A DNA stretch of 64,000 nt from Pseudohalioglobus sediminis. Its GTDB lineage: Bacteria; Pseudomonadota; Gammaproteobacteria; Pseudomonadales; Halieaceae. Positions 9,191 to 17,343 of this stretch are shown piece after piece (positions within the stretch are counted from its first letter, which is position 1; every line of letters begins with the position of its first letter). The translations under genes and the position numbers were made by a program. The stretch is from contig NZ_VTUX01000007.1 of assembly GCF_008370495.1 (NCBI RefSeq), positions 186,001 through 250,000 of the forward strand, read 5' to 3'. Below the pieces are notes generated by a model. That model worked only from the letters and a program-made list of their open reading frames with translations. It searched no databases and had not been told where the DNA came from.

Positions 9191-10756
9191 CTAGCCCAGT
9201 GCATCCTCGGCGACGAAGTACTTGGGATCCTCAATCACGTTGACCTCCACCAGGTTACCGGCCTTGCGCAGCAACTGCTTGCACTCTGCCGAGAGGTGGA
9301 CAAGGTGCAGGGTCTTGCCGGCATTGAGGTAGCGTTCCGCCAGCGTGTCGATCGCCTCCAGACCGGAGTGGTCACAAACCCGCGACTCGGCGAAATCGAT
9401 CACCACGTCGTCATTGGCCGCGGCCGGGTCAAACTGTTCCAGGAAGGAGGTGACAGAGCCAAAGAACAGCGGGCCGCTGACCGCGTAGACAGTCGAGCCC
9501 TTGTGGTCTTCCATCGCCTTCACCTGTACCTGCTTGGCGTGTTCCCAGGCGAACACCAGCGCCGACACAATCACCCCCACGACCACGGCCATCGCCAGGT
9601 CTGTGGCAACCGTCACCGCCGACACCAGCACCAGCACCATCGCGTCAGACTTGGGCACCTTGCGCAGTACCCGGAAGCTGGACCACTCGAAGGTGCCAAT
9701 CACCACTATAAACATCACCCCGATCAGTGCCGCCAGCGGGATCTGTTCGATCAGCGGCGAAGCCACCAGGATAAATGCCAGCAGGAACAGGGCCGCTGAA
9801 ATACCGGACAGGCGACCACGCCCGCCCGAGTTCACGTTGATCATGCTCTGCCCGATCATGGCACAACCGCCCATGCCGCCGAAGAAACCCGTCGCCACAT
9901 TGGCGACGCCCTGGCCAACGCACTCCTTGTTACCGCGACCGCGGGTCTCGGTAATCTCATCCACCAGGCGCAGGGTCAGCAGCGATTCGATCAAGCCAAT
10001 CGCGGCGAGGACTACCGCGTAAGGGAAGATGATAACCAGCGTTTCCCAGTTCAACGGTACCGAGGGGATATGGAACTGTGGCAGTCCACCCTTGATGGAA
10101 GCGACATCGCCCACCACCTTGGTATCCAGGCTCATGCCCACCACCAGCAGGCTTACCACCACAATGGCGGCCAGTGACGACGGGATGGCCGTGGTCAGGC
10201 GCGGCAGGAAGTGGATGATTGCCATGGTCAGCAGCACCAGGCCGCAAAGCATGTACAGCTGCTGGCCCTCAAGCCAGGCAACGTCAATAATCGAGCCTTC
10301 CATGAAGGTACCGGCCAGCCAGCCGGGCTCGCCGGGGGTGCCAAACTGGCCCAGCTGGGCGAGGAAGATGACGATTGCCAGGCCGTTGACGAAGCCCAGC
10401 ATTACCGGGTGCGGCACCATGCGGATAAACTTGCCCAGGCGCATGGCGCCGGCGGCGATCTGCAATATGCCCATCAATACCACGGTGGCAAACAGGTATT
10501 CCACGCCGTGGTCCGCAACCAGCGCCACCATCACCACCGCCAGGGCGCCGGTAGCACCGGAAATCATGCCCGGACGGCCGCCAATGCAGGCGGTGATAAG
10601 GCCCACCATAAAGGCCGCATACAGGCCCACCAGCGGTTCTACCCCGGCGACAAAGGCAAAGGCTACCGCCTCAGGCACCAGGGCCAGTGCCACGGTGAGG
10701 CCTGAGAGCACGTCATTTTTAACGGTCGCGACTTTACTCGGGTGAATCTCGAACAT
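9191..10756 (-). CDS. SulP-family anion transporter with STAS domain
   Basis: 521-residue inner-membrane carrier of the SLC26/SulP family, which moves sulfate, bicarbonate or dicarboxylates. N-terminal signature [20 protein letters not shown], then about 12 hydrophobic segments to residue 400, with the family motif [20 protein letters not shown] in the middle. The C-terminal cytoplasmic STAS domain holds [20 protein letters not shown], the usual D-S(H)SG region. Several marine relatives are Na+-dependent bicarbonate importers (BicA type); that is possible here but not shown by sequence. Stands alone, with a 334-bp upstream gap. Confidence 0.9.
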   Translation of the reverse strand: MFEIHPSKVATVKNDVLSGLTVALALVPEAVAFAFVAGVEPLVGLYAAFMVGLITACIGGRPGMISGATGALAVVMVALVADHGVEYLFATVVLMGILQIAAGAMRLGKFIRMVPHPVMLGFVNGLAIVIFLAQLGQFGTPGEPGWLAGTFMEGSIIDVAWLEGQQLYMLCGLVLLTMAIIHFLPRLTTAIPSSLAAIVVVSLLVVGMSLDTKVVGDVASIKGGLPQFHIPSVPLNWETLVIIFPYAVVLAAIGLIESLLTLRLVDEITETRGRGNKECVGQGVANVATGFFGGMGGCAMIGQSMINVNSGGRGRLSGISAALFLLAFILVASPLIEQIPLAALIGVMFIVVIGTFEWSSFRVLRKVPKSDAMVLVLVSAVTVATDLAMAVVVGVIVSALVFAWEHAKQVQVKAMEDHKGSTVYAVSGPLFFGSVTSFLEQFDPAAANDDVVIDFAESRVCDHSGLEAIDTLAERYLNAGKTLHLVHLSAECKQLLRKAGNLVEVNVIEDPKYFVAEDALG

Positions 10757-11090
10757 CGGGTTCTATACCTAAAACTGTCATGCGCGGACCTTGCGGTACG
10801 CGGCAAAGAAGAAAACCAATCAGCGGAGGAGTTGTTATGCGCGGATGGGGAAGGCGGCGAATTCTAGGCTATCCGGCGCAGCTCCACCAGCCCGGCCAGC
10901 GTGAAAAATAACAACCGGGACCAAAGATTCGCTGGGCCGGGTTCACTGGTGAATGACCAATTCACTACAACTATCGCACAGTAATATCCGCATATTGCGA
11001 CAGCGATGGTGGTACAGTGCTGCAGCAGTTTCTACCCCGGATTGAACGCCGGGTTGACTCGCCCCCTCTGCCCTCACACGCTGGAAATCC
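10757..11090. other. intergenic region between SulP transporter and Nudix genes
   Basis: 334 bp serving as the divergent control region. It contains one 24-codon reading frame (10837-10911, plus strand) with a strong GGAGGAG ribosome-binding site; its arginine-rich product is not recognised and may be spurious. No hairpin or operator was evident otherwise. Confidence 0.4.
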
Positions 11091-11525
11091 ATGAACACTG
11101 TGTCTTTAAAAGACTATAAAACCGCCCGCTGCATCCTGCATACCGAAGACAAGTTCCTGCTGGCAATTCACCATCACACCAAAGCCAAGTCCAAAGGCAA
11201 ATGGGGGCTGCCGGGCGGTCATACTGAATCCGGGGAGCATCTTGAAGATACGGTCAGACGCGAGCTGACAGAAGAGCTGAAAATTCATGTCGGCGACCTG
11301 CACAATATAGGTGACTACCCGCACAACAACCGCTGGCATCGCATTTACGGCGCCGAATACCATGGCCAGATTCTGTCATTCGATCGTAAGGAACTGCAGC
11401 AGATCGCCTGGTATTCCCGGGATCAGGTTTTCAATCTGCATGCCTGCCAACAGTTACATGCTGGCTGGGAGTACGCGGCAATTTGCGAGTTCCAGGACAT
11501 ATTGAATCCCGCAAAACCAAGTTAA
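11091..11525 (+). CDS. Nudix hydrolase
   Basis: 144 residues with the Nudix box at about 41-63: GHTESGEHLEDTVRRELTEE, matching G-x5-E-x7-RE-L-x-EE; the usual following Gly is replaced (ELKI). The enzyme would cleave a nucleoside diphosphate linked to another group using Mg2+. Substrate cannot be told; the N-terminus (TARCILHTEDKFLLAIHHHT) is like NTP/sugar-nucleotide pyrophosphohydrolases. Starts at ATG 11091. Confidence 0.88.
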   Translation: MNTVSLKDYKTARCILHTEDKFLLAIHHHTKAKSKGKWGLPGGHTESGEHLEDTVRRELTEELKIHVGDLHNIGDYPHNNRWHRIYGAEYHGQILSFDRKELQQIAWYSRDQVFNLHACQQLHAGWEYAAICEFQDILNPAKPS

Positions 11526-11696
11526 ACCGCCAGCCAATAGAGAGTTGTCTGCAGGTGGTTTGCAAATTTGCATTGGGATACGCGCGCCACCCCCGCCAAA
11601 CAGCTTTACGACAACGACACGACAATTGTGCAGTTTCCGGCCGGTAAATACCGTACCCTGAGTTGATAAACCGATATCGAGCATATGAGGCTGGGC

Positions 11697-11852
11697 ATGG
11701 CCAGAACCAATTATTCATTTGAAAAGCGGCAGAGAGAACTCGCCAAGAAAAAGAAAAAGGAAGAGAAACGCGAGCAGAAGGAAGCGGCACGTCGCAGCAA
11801 GCTGGACAGTGTCGAGCCGCCCCCTGCAAGCGATGACCTGCCTGTCAACTGA
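11697..11852 (+). CDS. small highly charged protein (51 aa), conserved-looking
   Basis: Reading frame MARTNYSFEKRQRELAKKKK followed by KEEKREQKEAARRSKLDSVE and an acidic, proline-containing tail. GAGG at 11686-11689 gives a ribosome-binding site. Very short, lysine/glutamate-rich helical proteins starting with M-A-R-T-N-Y-S-F-E-K-R are, as I recall, widespread in gammaproteobacteria without known function. The composition suggests a long helix able to bind nucleic acid or ribosomes, which is inference only. Confidence 0.7.
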   Translation: MARTNYSFEKRQRELAKKKKKEEKREQKEAARRSKLDSVEPPPASDDLPVN

Positions 11853-12189
11853 TCCCCCGGCTCCCATCCGACTGACTGGCGCGACACGCGATAAAGGGTT
11901 GGATGACGCCTGCCATACGCCGGCGCGAGTACCCGTTTGTTCACTGCGGCAAGATTCCAGCGTGAACGCTGTTCCCGAAAGTCACCGCTTTAGTGAGCAC
12001 TTTCCTGTACACTGGTGCCCTGACAGAGTTTCCACCACTACCTTCCTCCACTCAGCCTCATCCTCCGTCAGCAACTGACCGTTGTCAGGATTCCAGCCCC
12101 AAGGCTGTACAGACGGATAACGACACAACACGCCACCTGAAAAACGCGTTTTTTCACCATGCTCGAATGTCGGGCAGGGAGAGCACCAC
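11853..12189. other. intergenic, nothing recognised
   Basis: 337 bp between the small charged protein and the repeat protein. Short open frames occur on both strands but none has a convincing start, composition or family pattern. No terminator-like hairpin with a T tract seen. Confidence 0.4.
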
Positions 12190-12879
12190 ATGACGACTGT
12201 TCAACCATCACTTCCGATACCGGCAAGCATTACCTTGCTTCTACTGTTATTACTTTTTCTCCCGGCTGCGACTGTTGCAGAAGACGCAGCCGTCACTGTG
12301 CCGAATCACGCAACAGCCAAAAACTACGGCAAGGGATGGGAGTGCAACCAGGGTTTTCGCGAGGCCGGCGACGGCTGCGATCCGATTGTAATACCGGAAA
12401 ACGCTTATCCGACCAACGCCATTTACGGCAATGGCTGGAAATGCGAAAGAGGGTACCTGGAGAGCGGGGGCGAGTGCCTTGCCATCAAGGTGCCTGCCAA
12501 TGGATACCTGGCGGACAGGTCCTTCAAGCCGGGCTGGAAATGCGAGCGCGGATACCGGGCGACCAACAGCACCTGCACCGCGATCAAGGTGCCAGAGCAT
12601 GGTTACCTGACCAATAGCGATTACGGGTCTGGCTGGAAGTGTGAACGCGGCTATCGACCCATCAGCGGAGAATGCATCGCCATTGAGGTGCCGGAGCATG
12701 GGTACCTGATCGATGCCCCCTATGGGACTGGCTGGAAGTGCGAACGCGGCTATCAAAAACATGAACAAGCCTGTCGTCCCGTGCAGGTTCCGAAAAATGC
12801 CTTTCTCAACGCCTCGGGAGACGGCTGGGATTGTGCCCGCAACTACACCCGGTCCCGCGACACCTGTGTATTCCGATAA
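12190..12879 (+). CDS. secreted cysteine-rich tandem-repeat protein
   Basis: 229 residues. Signal peptide: ITLLLLLLLFLPAATVAEDA. The mature chain is six repeats of about 31-33 residues, each of the form VP-x-N/H-GYL...GWKCERGY...C-x-I-K/E; residues 36-66, 67-99, 100-132, 133-165, 166-198 and 199-229. Each repeat has exactly two Cys, so intra-repeat disulfides in the periplasm or outside the cell are likely. I do not recognise a named family or function. Repeats 3-5 are closest to each other, pointing to recent internal duplication. Stands alone and is followed by a REP-like hairpin. Confidence 0.8.
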   Translation: MTTVQPSLPIPASITLLLLLLLFLPAATVAEDAAVTVPNHATAKNYGKGWECNQGFREAGDGCDPIVIPENAYPTNAIYGNGWKCERGYLESGGECLAIKVPANGYLADRSFKPGWKCERGYRATNSTCTAIKVPEHGYLTNSDYGSGWKCERGYRPISGECIAIEVPEHGYLIDAPYGTGWKCERGYQKHEQACRPVQVPKNAFLNASGDGWDCARNYTRSRDTCVFR

Positions 12880-12970
12880 TCGCTAAACCGATGGTCATGA
12901 GCCGTGACCTGCAAGCAGCCCGGGGCGGAGGTTTGGCGGCGGACCGGGGTTTGGTCGTGGCCCAGGCCAG

Positions 12971-12997
12971 ATCGCGGCTGTGGCCGCTCCCGGGGCC
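12971..12997 (+). repeat. REP-like hairpin, family A
   Basis: ATCGCGGCTGTGGCCGCTCC: GCGGC-tgtg-GCCGC stem-loop followed by TCC. Same element as at 18951, 21077 and 21185, and inverted at 9131. Confidence 0.55.
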
Positions 12998-13024
12998 ATT
13001 GAAGGCAGTGAAATCCCGACAGGA

Positions 13025-14041
13025 CTATTCGGGCTGGCGCTGCAAGGTAGCCGATGGTAACTCGCCAAAAGCCACTCTGTAGTCGGCGGCGAGCTGGCCC
13101 AAGTGACGGAATCCGTGGAGCCGGCCAAGCTCTGCAACCCCGATGAGACTGGCATCACTGTGCAATAGCGCCCGGTTCAGCCTGTGCAATTTCAGCGCCT
13201 TGATGTAAGTCGCCGGGCTGACACCCAGCACGTCCCGGAACGCATTCTCCAGGGTTCTTCTCGAGGCACCGGCAACCGATGCAAGTTGTGCCACGCTCAT
13301 GGAGCTGCCCTGCGCCGCCGTAATTTCGCGCACGGCCCTGTCGAGAACCAACCAGCGCTTGCCACGGGGAACCACCGGCTCGCGAACCTGGCTGGCTTGC
13401 AGGCATGCCAGCACCAGGTACGCCATTTCCCGCTCCACCAGCGCAGCGAACGGCGGATACGATGCTCGCTGTGTTGCCACCTGGCCCGGTGCGTATTGCG
13501 CCAGCAGCTGCCGCAACCGCAACAGTGGCGCTCCGCCATTGGCGCAGAAACCGCGCTCATCCGGCATCAATCTATGTAGCGGCTGATCAAAATGACGCTC
13601 CGCCACATCACTCAGCAGCGCTATTGGCAGGGTTAAGTGCAGGGTGTCGAGGCCCGCGCTGGAAACGGACTCGAAATCGCCGGCCAATGGCATGACCAGC
13701 AGGCTGTGTGGCGTTACCGACTCGCCACACCAACGCCATGATTGCGGCCCGACCCCGGTCGCCAGCAGCGAAACCGTGCGGTAGCCTGGCGCAACCGCAC
13801 CGCGCTGGTAAAAACGGGCTGGCAGCACAGCGCGGCTGATCACCACCGACGATCCGGCAACCTGCTCAAGAAAAAATGGCGCAGTGGCCCGACTGAACTG
13901 GCAGAAGTCGAGTTCCCAGCCCACAGCCTGGGCCGCCAGCTCTTCAAAGAGGCGGAATTCGGCTCTGATCAAACAGCCGTTTGTCGCTGACTCACCCAAG
14001 CTGAAAACCTTTTTTGCGCAATATTGATATCTGCACCGCAT
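13025..14041 (-). CDS. AraC-family transcriptional regulator
   Basis: 338 residues. The C-terminal AraC DNA-binding domain is clear: SVAQLASVAGASRRTLENAF then RDVLGVSPATYIKALKLHRL, with a second helix-turn-helix from VAELGRLHGFRHLGQLAADY. The N-terminal 230 residues are a sensor domain that I cannot assign. Transcribed away from the sulfatase gene, so it is the natural candidate to control it. Its first 94 codons and upstream region are duplicated at 16449-16790, in front of the DUF3299/MBL genes. Confidence 0.88.
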   Translation of the reverse strand: MRCRYQYCAKKVFSLGESATNGCLIRAEFRLFEELAAQAVGWELDFCQFSRATAPFFLEQVAGSSVVISRAVLPARFYQRGAVAPGYRTVSLLATGVGPQSWRWCGESVTPHSLLVMPLAGDFESVSSAGLDTLHLTLPIALLSDVAERHFDQPLHRLMPDERGFCANGGAPLLRLRQLLAQYAPGQVATQRASYPPFAALVEREMAYLVLACLQASQVREPVVPRGKRWLVLDRAVREITAAQGSSMSVAQLASVAGASRRTLENAFRDVLGVSPATYIKALKLHRLNRALLHSDASLIGVAELGRLHGFRHLGQLAADYRVAFGELPSATLQRQPE

Positions 14042-14102
14042 TATAGCCCAGCGCGGTGGCCGAGTGAGGCGAGATCACCTAGGCTTGCGGGGAATCAAAC
14101 AG
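13761..14102. repeat. 342-bp direct repeat, copy 1 (AraC 5' end plus promoter region)
   Basis: Covers the start of the AraC gene (minus strand) and about 60 bp of upstream DNA. Read against 16449-16790 at a constant offset of 2,688 bp, I find only about four mismatches and no gaps. The two copies flank the sulfatase gene. Confidence 0.95.
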
Positions 14103-14137
14103 TATTTATGACTCAGCTTTTGATGTTGGTGGCCTTG

Positions 14138-14160
14138 GCCGGTTCTATCAAACCGGTTTT
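14138..14160 (+). promoter_or_regulatory. hairpin in the sulfatase leader
   Basis: GCCGGTT-ctatc-AAACCGG with TTTT after it. It lies 120 bp before the sulfatase start and could act as an attenuator or weak terminator. Seen only as sequence symmetry. Confidence 0.3.
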
Positions 14161-14280
14161 GGGTGTTTGTGTCCGATACTGGAAATTTCGGGAAATTTAC
14201 TTGGCAGCATCTGGTGCGTATTTGAGCAAAGTGGGTTACCACCAGAGCGCCAGCCAGTAATTCCTAAAGGAGATTATAAG

Positions 14281-15990
14281 GTGAAGATAAGATCATTTTT
14301 AACGACGGTAGCCTCAGTGGCCCTGGCTGCCGGTTCATTGGTGTCTAACGCCAAGGACATTGTTCACGACGCCGAGCACTATGTGCTGCTGGCACAGTAC
14401 AAGGACAAGTGGGCGGCGCAGGATAAAACGCTGGACCAGAAGCTTGTCGAGCTGGAAAAGAAGCACGGTAAGCGACCGAATATCATTCACATTATGTGGG
14501 ACGATACCCCGGTCGGCGAGATAGGAATTCCGGCCATCCAAAAAGTACGTGGCTGGGAAACGCCCAACATGAACCAGTTGGCCGCCGACGGCATAAATTT
14601 TATGCGCATGTACACTGAGCCCTCATGTACACCGAGTCGGGCGGCGGTGATGACCGGCCGTCACGCCAAACGCAACGGCATGTATAACGTGGGTTTTCCC
14701 TATGAATATGGCGGACTGGCTGCCGAGGAAGTAACCATTGCAGAGGTGCTGAGCGAAGCAGGCTATGCCACGGCCTTTTATGGCAAGTCTCATTTGGGAG
14801 ATGTGGAGTCCAGCTACCTGAATAATCAGGGCTTTGATGAAGCGTTGTGGACCCCCTACAACCAGGTACCCAGCTTGTATGTACCCCGCGCGCAGATCGG
14901 CGCCTTGTCAGCGGCCGTCATGTTTCCTGAAATGTTTGGTGAAGACCCCTATGACATCGATAACGGCTGGAGGCCCGATGGTTATGTCTGGGCTTTGGAA
15001 GGCAAGAAGGGAGGCCCGGTTCGCGAAGTGGGTACACCACCTAACCACGATGATTACGTGGCTTTGGAGGACGAGTTCTGGAAGCGCGCGTCGGAGTTTG
15101 TGCGCAAGAACGCAAAAAGTGACAAGCCTTTCTTTGTCGCACTGTGGCCCCAGTTAACCTCCTTCATGGGGTTTCCCGACCGCGTGACAGCCGGCGGTGG
15201 TTTGTTGCAGGAAGCGCTGGCCCGCATGGATGTCAGGGTCGGCAAGTTGATCAAGGAACTGGAAGCACTCGAGATTGACGACAACACCCTTGTCATTCTG
15301 ATGGCTGACAATGGCCCCATGACGCATAATGGCCCACCGGGAATGGTGGAAACGCTATACACCGGTGGCAAGGGCGACTACACAGAGGGTGGAGTGCGCG
15401 TCCCCGCTATTGCTTACTGGCCGGGGGTTATCGAACCTGGTCAGATCATAGGCGATATCATTCACGAGACCGACCTGTTCACTACCTTCGCTACCCTGGG
15501 CGGCGCTACCAAGCATATCCCGCGAGACCGTATTATCGATGGTGTAAACCAGACGGCGCTGCTCCTGGAAGGCGATACGCAGAGCCGCCGGGACTATGTG
15601 CATATCTACACGGGTCCTGTATTGGCGGCCACCGTAAAAGGGCGTTACAAGAAGCATTGGACCGGTGCAAAGCCGGGTCTGTCCGGTCCTGAGTTTTACG
15701 ACCTCTACAGTGACCCCAGGGAAGCTAGTGGCCAACTGCTGCCCATGTTCCCGGCCAAGAGTATGTTCAATATCATGAAGGTCCGTCACCTGCTAATGAA
15801 AGAGAAGTACCCCGACAAGGGCCAGAACCGCGACTTCCCACTGAAAGGCATCGAGAATGCGCGGCCTGAAACTATTGAAGCTAGCAAAGGCAGGGTTCTC
15901 TCTGGCGATGCGCCTTTCGATCCGAAAGACGTTATCCAGAATTTGCCGGAATGGGACAATGTGGACCGTGGCTGGGGTCTGAGCGAGTAA
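14281..15990 (+). CDS. secreted sulfatase (arylsulfatase family)
   Basis: 569 residues. GTG at 14281 is chosen because AAAGGAG lies 10 bases upstream and a signal peptide follows at once (KIRSFLTTVASVALAAGSLV). Type I sulfatase motif CTPSRAAVMTGR: the Cys would be oxidised to formylglycine by a maturase. Metal-binding HIMWDD near the N-terminus and ILMADNGP in the middle are typical. The product would hydrolyse sulfate esters in the periplasm; substrate unknown. The gene lies between two copies of an AraC-promoter repeat and is closed by a terminator. Confidence 0.93.
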   Translation: MKIRSFLTTVASVALAAGSLVSNAKDIVHDAEHYVLLAQYKDKWAAQDKTLDQKLVELEKKHGKRPNIIHIMWDDTPVGEIGIPAIQKVRGWETPNMNQLAADGINFMRMYTEPSCTPSRAAVMTGRHAKRNGMYNVGFPYEYGGLAAEEVTIAEVLSEAGYATAFYGKSHLGDVESSYLNNQGFDEALWTPYNQVPSLYVPRAQIGALSAAVMFPEMFGEDPYDIDNGWRPDGYVWALEGKKGGPVREVGTPPNHDDYVALEDEFWKRASEFVRKNAKSDKPFFVALWPQLTSFMGFPDRVTAGGGLLQEALARMDVRVGKLIKELEALEIDDNTLVILMADNGPMTHNGPPGMVETLYTGGKGDYTEGGVRVPAIAYWPGVIEPGQIIGDIIHETDLFTTFATLGGATKHIPRDRIIDGVNQTALLLEGDTQSRRDYVHIYTGPVLAATVKGRYKKHWTGAKPGLSGPEFYDLYSDPREASGQLLPMFPAKSMFNIMKVRHLLMKEKYPDKGQNRDFPLKGIENARPETIEASKGRVLSGDAPFDPKDVIQNLPEWDNVDRGWGLSE

Positions 15991-16011
15991 TACCGCATCT
16001 ATGGTCTAAGG

Positions 16012-16038
16012 GCCCTCGCCATGGCGGGGGCTTTTTTT
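16012..16038 (+). terminator. rho-independent terminator after the sulfatase gene
   Basis: Stem GCCCTCG / CGGGGGC (one G-T pair) around CCATGG, then seven T. It starts 21 bp after the sulfatase stop. Confidence 0.8.
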
Positions 16039-16065
16039 GCCTGCACATCGAATAAGTAGATGCGT

Positions 16066-16112
16066 AAAAAAACGGGGACAGACCCCGGTTGGTTAATCGT
16101 GTCCTGCCCCCA
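16066..16112. repeat. REP/BIME-like element
   Basis: AACGGGGACAGACCCCGGTT is a GGGG...CCCC hairpin, followed 20 bp later by a partly inverted GTGTCCTGCCCCC. GGGGACAGACCCC-type repeats are commonly linked to REP-associated tyrosine transposases in gammaproteobacteria (recalled, not checked). No such transposase is seen in this window. Confidence 0.5.
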
Positions 16113-16256
16113 GCTTCCCCTATCGTGATCTGAGCGTGAGTGCGTTTGGAGAATGGAGTAGAGCAGTGGTTTGAACCTGAGCGGCAGATTCGCTTGGTCT
16201 GAATAAATTCATTTGTCAGTACCCACTGGCGATGTGAGCGTTGACGAGCGTGACGC

Positions 16257-16448
16257 TCATTCTTTTAGATGTTGCTCAAGGAAGCTTAACAATTCACGGT
16301 AAAGCTCGTTATTGGCTGACTCTAGACAATAACCGTGGCCTCCGCGCTCGTAGTATTGGCTGTGCACATCGACTCCGGATTGCTCGAGGGCGGCTTCCAG
16401 TGCCCGGGCGTGCTCAATCGGGGCGCGCTGATCATTCCGGAACCAGAG
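16257..16448 (-). pseudogene. C-terminal remnant of an S9-family (prolyl oligopeptidase-like) peptidase
   Basis: The minus strand reads RNDQRAPIEHARALEAALEQ, then SGVDVHSQYYERGGHGY, and ends SFLEQHLKE at a TGA (16257-16259). This is the pattern of the last 60 residues of S9 peptidases: D-x-x-V/A-P-x-x-x-A, then E-G/G-G-H-G with the catalytic His. Everything upstream is missing; the frame stops abruptly where the AraC repeat begins at 16449. It is a truncated gene end brought in or cut by the recombination that made the repeat. Confidence 0.7.
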
Positions 16449-16729
16449 GCCAGCAGCGAAACCGTGCGGTAGCCTGGCGCAACCGCACCGCGCTGGTAAA
16501 AACGGGCTGGCAGCACAGCGCGGCTGATCACCACCGACGATCCGGCAACCTGCTCAAGAAAAAATGGCGCAGTGGCCCGACTGAACTGGCAGAAGTCGAG
16601 TTCCCAGCCCACAGCCTGGGCCGCCAGCTCTTCAAAGAGGCGGAATTCGGCTCTGATCAAACAGCCGTTCGTCGCTGACTCACCCAAGCTGAAAACCTTT
16701 TTTGCGCAATATTGATATCTGCACCGCAT
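16449..16729 (-). pseudogene. truncated AraC regulator (N-terminal 94 codons only)
   Basis: Identical or nearly so to the first 94 residues of the AraC protein at 13025-14041, starting at ATG 16729. After residue 94 the frame runs into the S9 remnant in a different phase and ends at 16322. It has no DNA-binding domain, so it cannot be a working regulator; what it preserves is the promoter region for the next genes. Confidence 0.9.
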
Positions 16730-16790
16730 TATAGCCCAGCGCGGTGGCCGCGTGAGGCGAGATCACCTAGGCTTGCGGGGAGTCAAGCAG
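16449..16790. repeat. 342-bp direct repeat, copy 2
   Basis: Near-identical to 13761-14102. It carries codons 1 to 94 of the AraC gene plus its promoter side, and ends 11 bp before the DUF3299 gene start. Confidence 0.95.
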
Positions 16791-16800
16791 GTCGTTAGTC

Positions 16801-17313
16801 ATGATTCAGCATCCGACGCCATTTCTTACACTCCTGATCGTAGTGTTGGTCGGCAACTTTTACGGTCATACAGCCGCAGCAGCCGACAACCTCCCGGAAG
16901 CACAGTATCGCGTGCTGGCCTGGGAAGAGCTGGTGCCAGAGGACTGGGAGCCACCGGTCATACCCAGGGCCCATAACGAGGCCCGGGCAACCCCGGTCGA
17001 TCCAGCAGCTGCGGTGGCCTCACTTGATCAACAACTGGTGGCCCTGCCGGGATTTATGAAACCGGTGGTCTTTGCAGAGAACCAGGTCTCTGAATTTATT
17101 CTGGTGCCACTGCTGCCGCATCACACCCAGCATCACGCTCACCTGGACGTCAACCAGATGGTCTACGTGAAGCTGCTGGAGCCTCTGCGTGTAGAAAACC
17201 CGATGACCCCGTTGTGGGTAATCGGCACCATGACGGTGCAATCGGTCTTCACTGACGAGGGGCCCGTCGCTTACCGCATAGCCGACGGCGTCACCACCGA
17301 GTACGAGTATTAA
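16801..17313 (+). CDS. DUF3299-type secreted protein
   Basis: 170 residues with an N-terminal signal sequence (FLTLLIVVLVGNFYGHTAAA). YRVLAWEELVPEDWEPP near the start and the later GFMKPVVF...ISEFILVPLLPHH-type stretch (here QVSEFILVPLLPHHTQHH) fit the DUF3299 pattern of small periplasmic or lipoprotein-like proteins of unknown function. ATG at 16801 lies 11 bp after the AraC-promoter repeat, so it is the first gene driven from that repeat. The MBL gene follows 30 bp later, probably in one operon. Confidence 0.75.
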   Translation: MIQHPTPFLTLLIVVLVGNFYGHTAAAADNLPEAQYRVLAWEELVPEDWEPPVIPRAHNEARATPVDPAAAVASLDQQLVALPGFMKPVVFAENQVSEFILVPLLPHHTQHHAHLDVNQMVYVKLLEPLRVENPMTPLWVIGTMTVQSVFTDEGPVAYRIADGVTTEYEY

Positions 17314-17343
17314 GCTCACACCTTGATAGACAGGAGAATCAAA

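Noticed and set aside
12831-13158. short frames on both strands after the repeat protein
   Set aside because: They overlap the REP-like hairpin and the AraC gene end, with no starts or family patterns.
16322-16448. AraC-frame extension past the truncated copy
   Set aside because: The frame merely runs into the S9 remnant in the wrong phase; the resulting tail has no similarity to AraC proteins.
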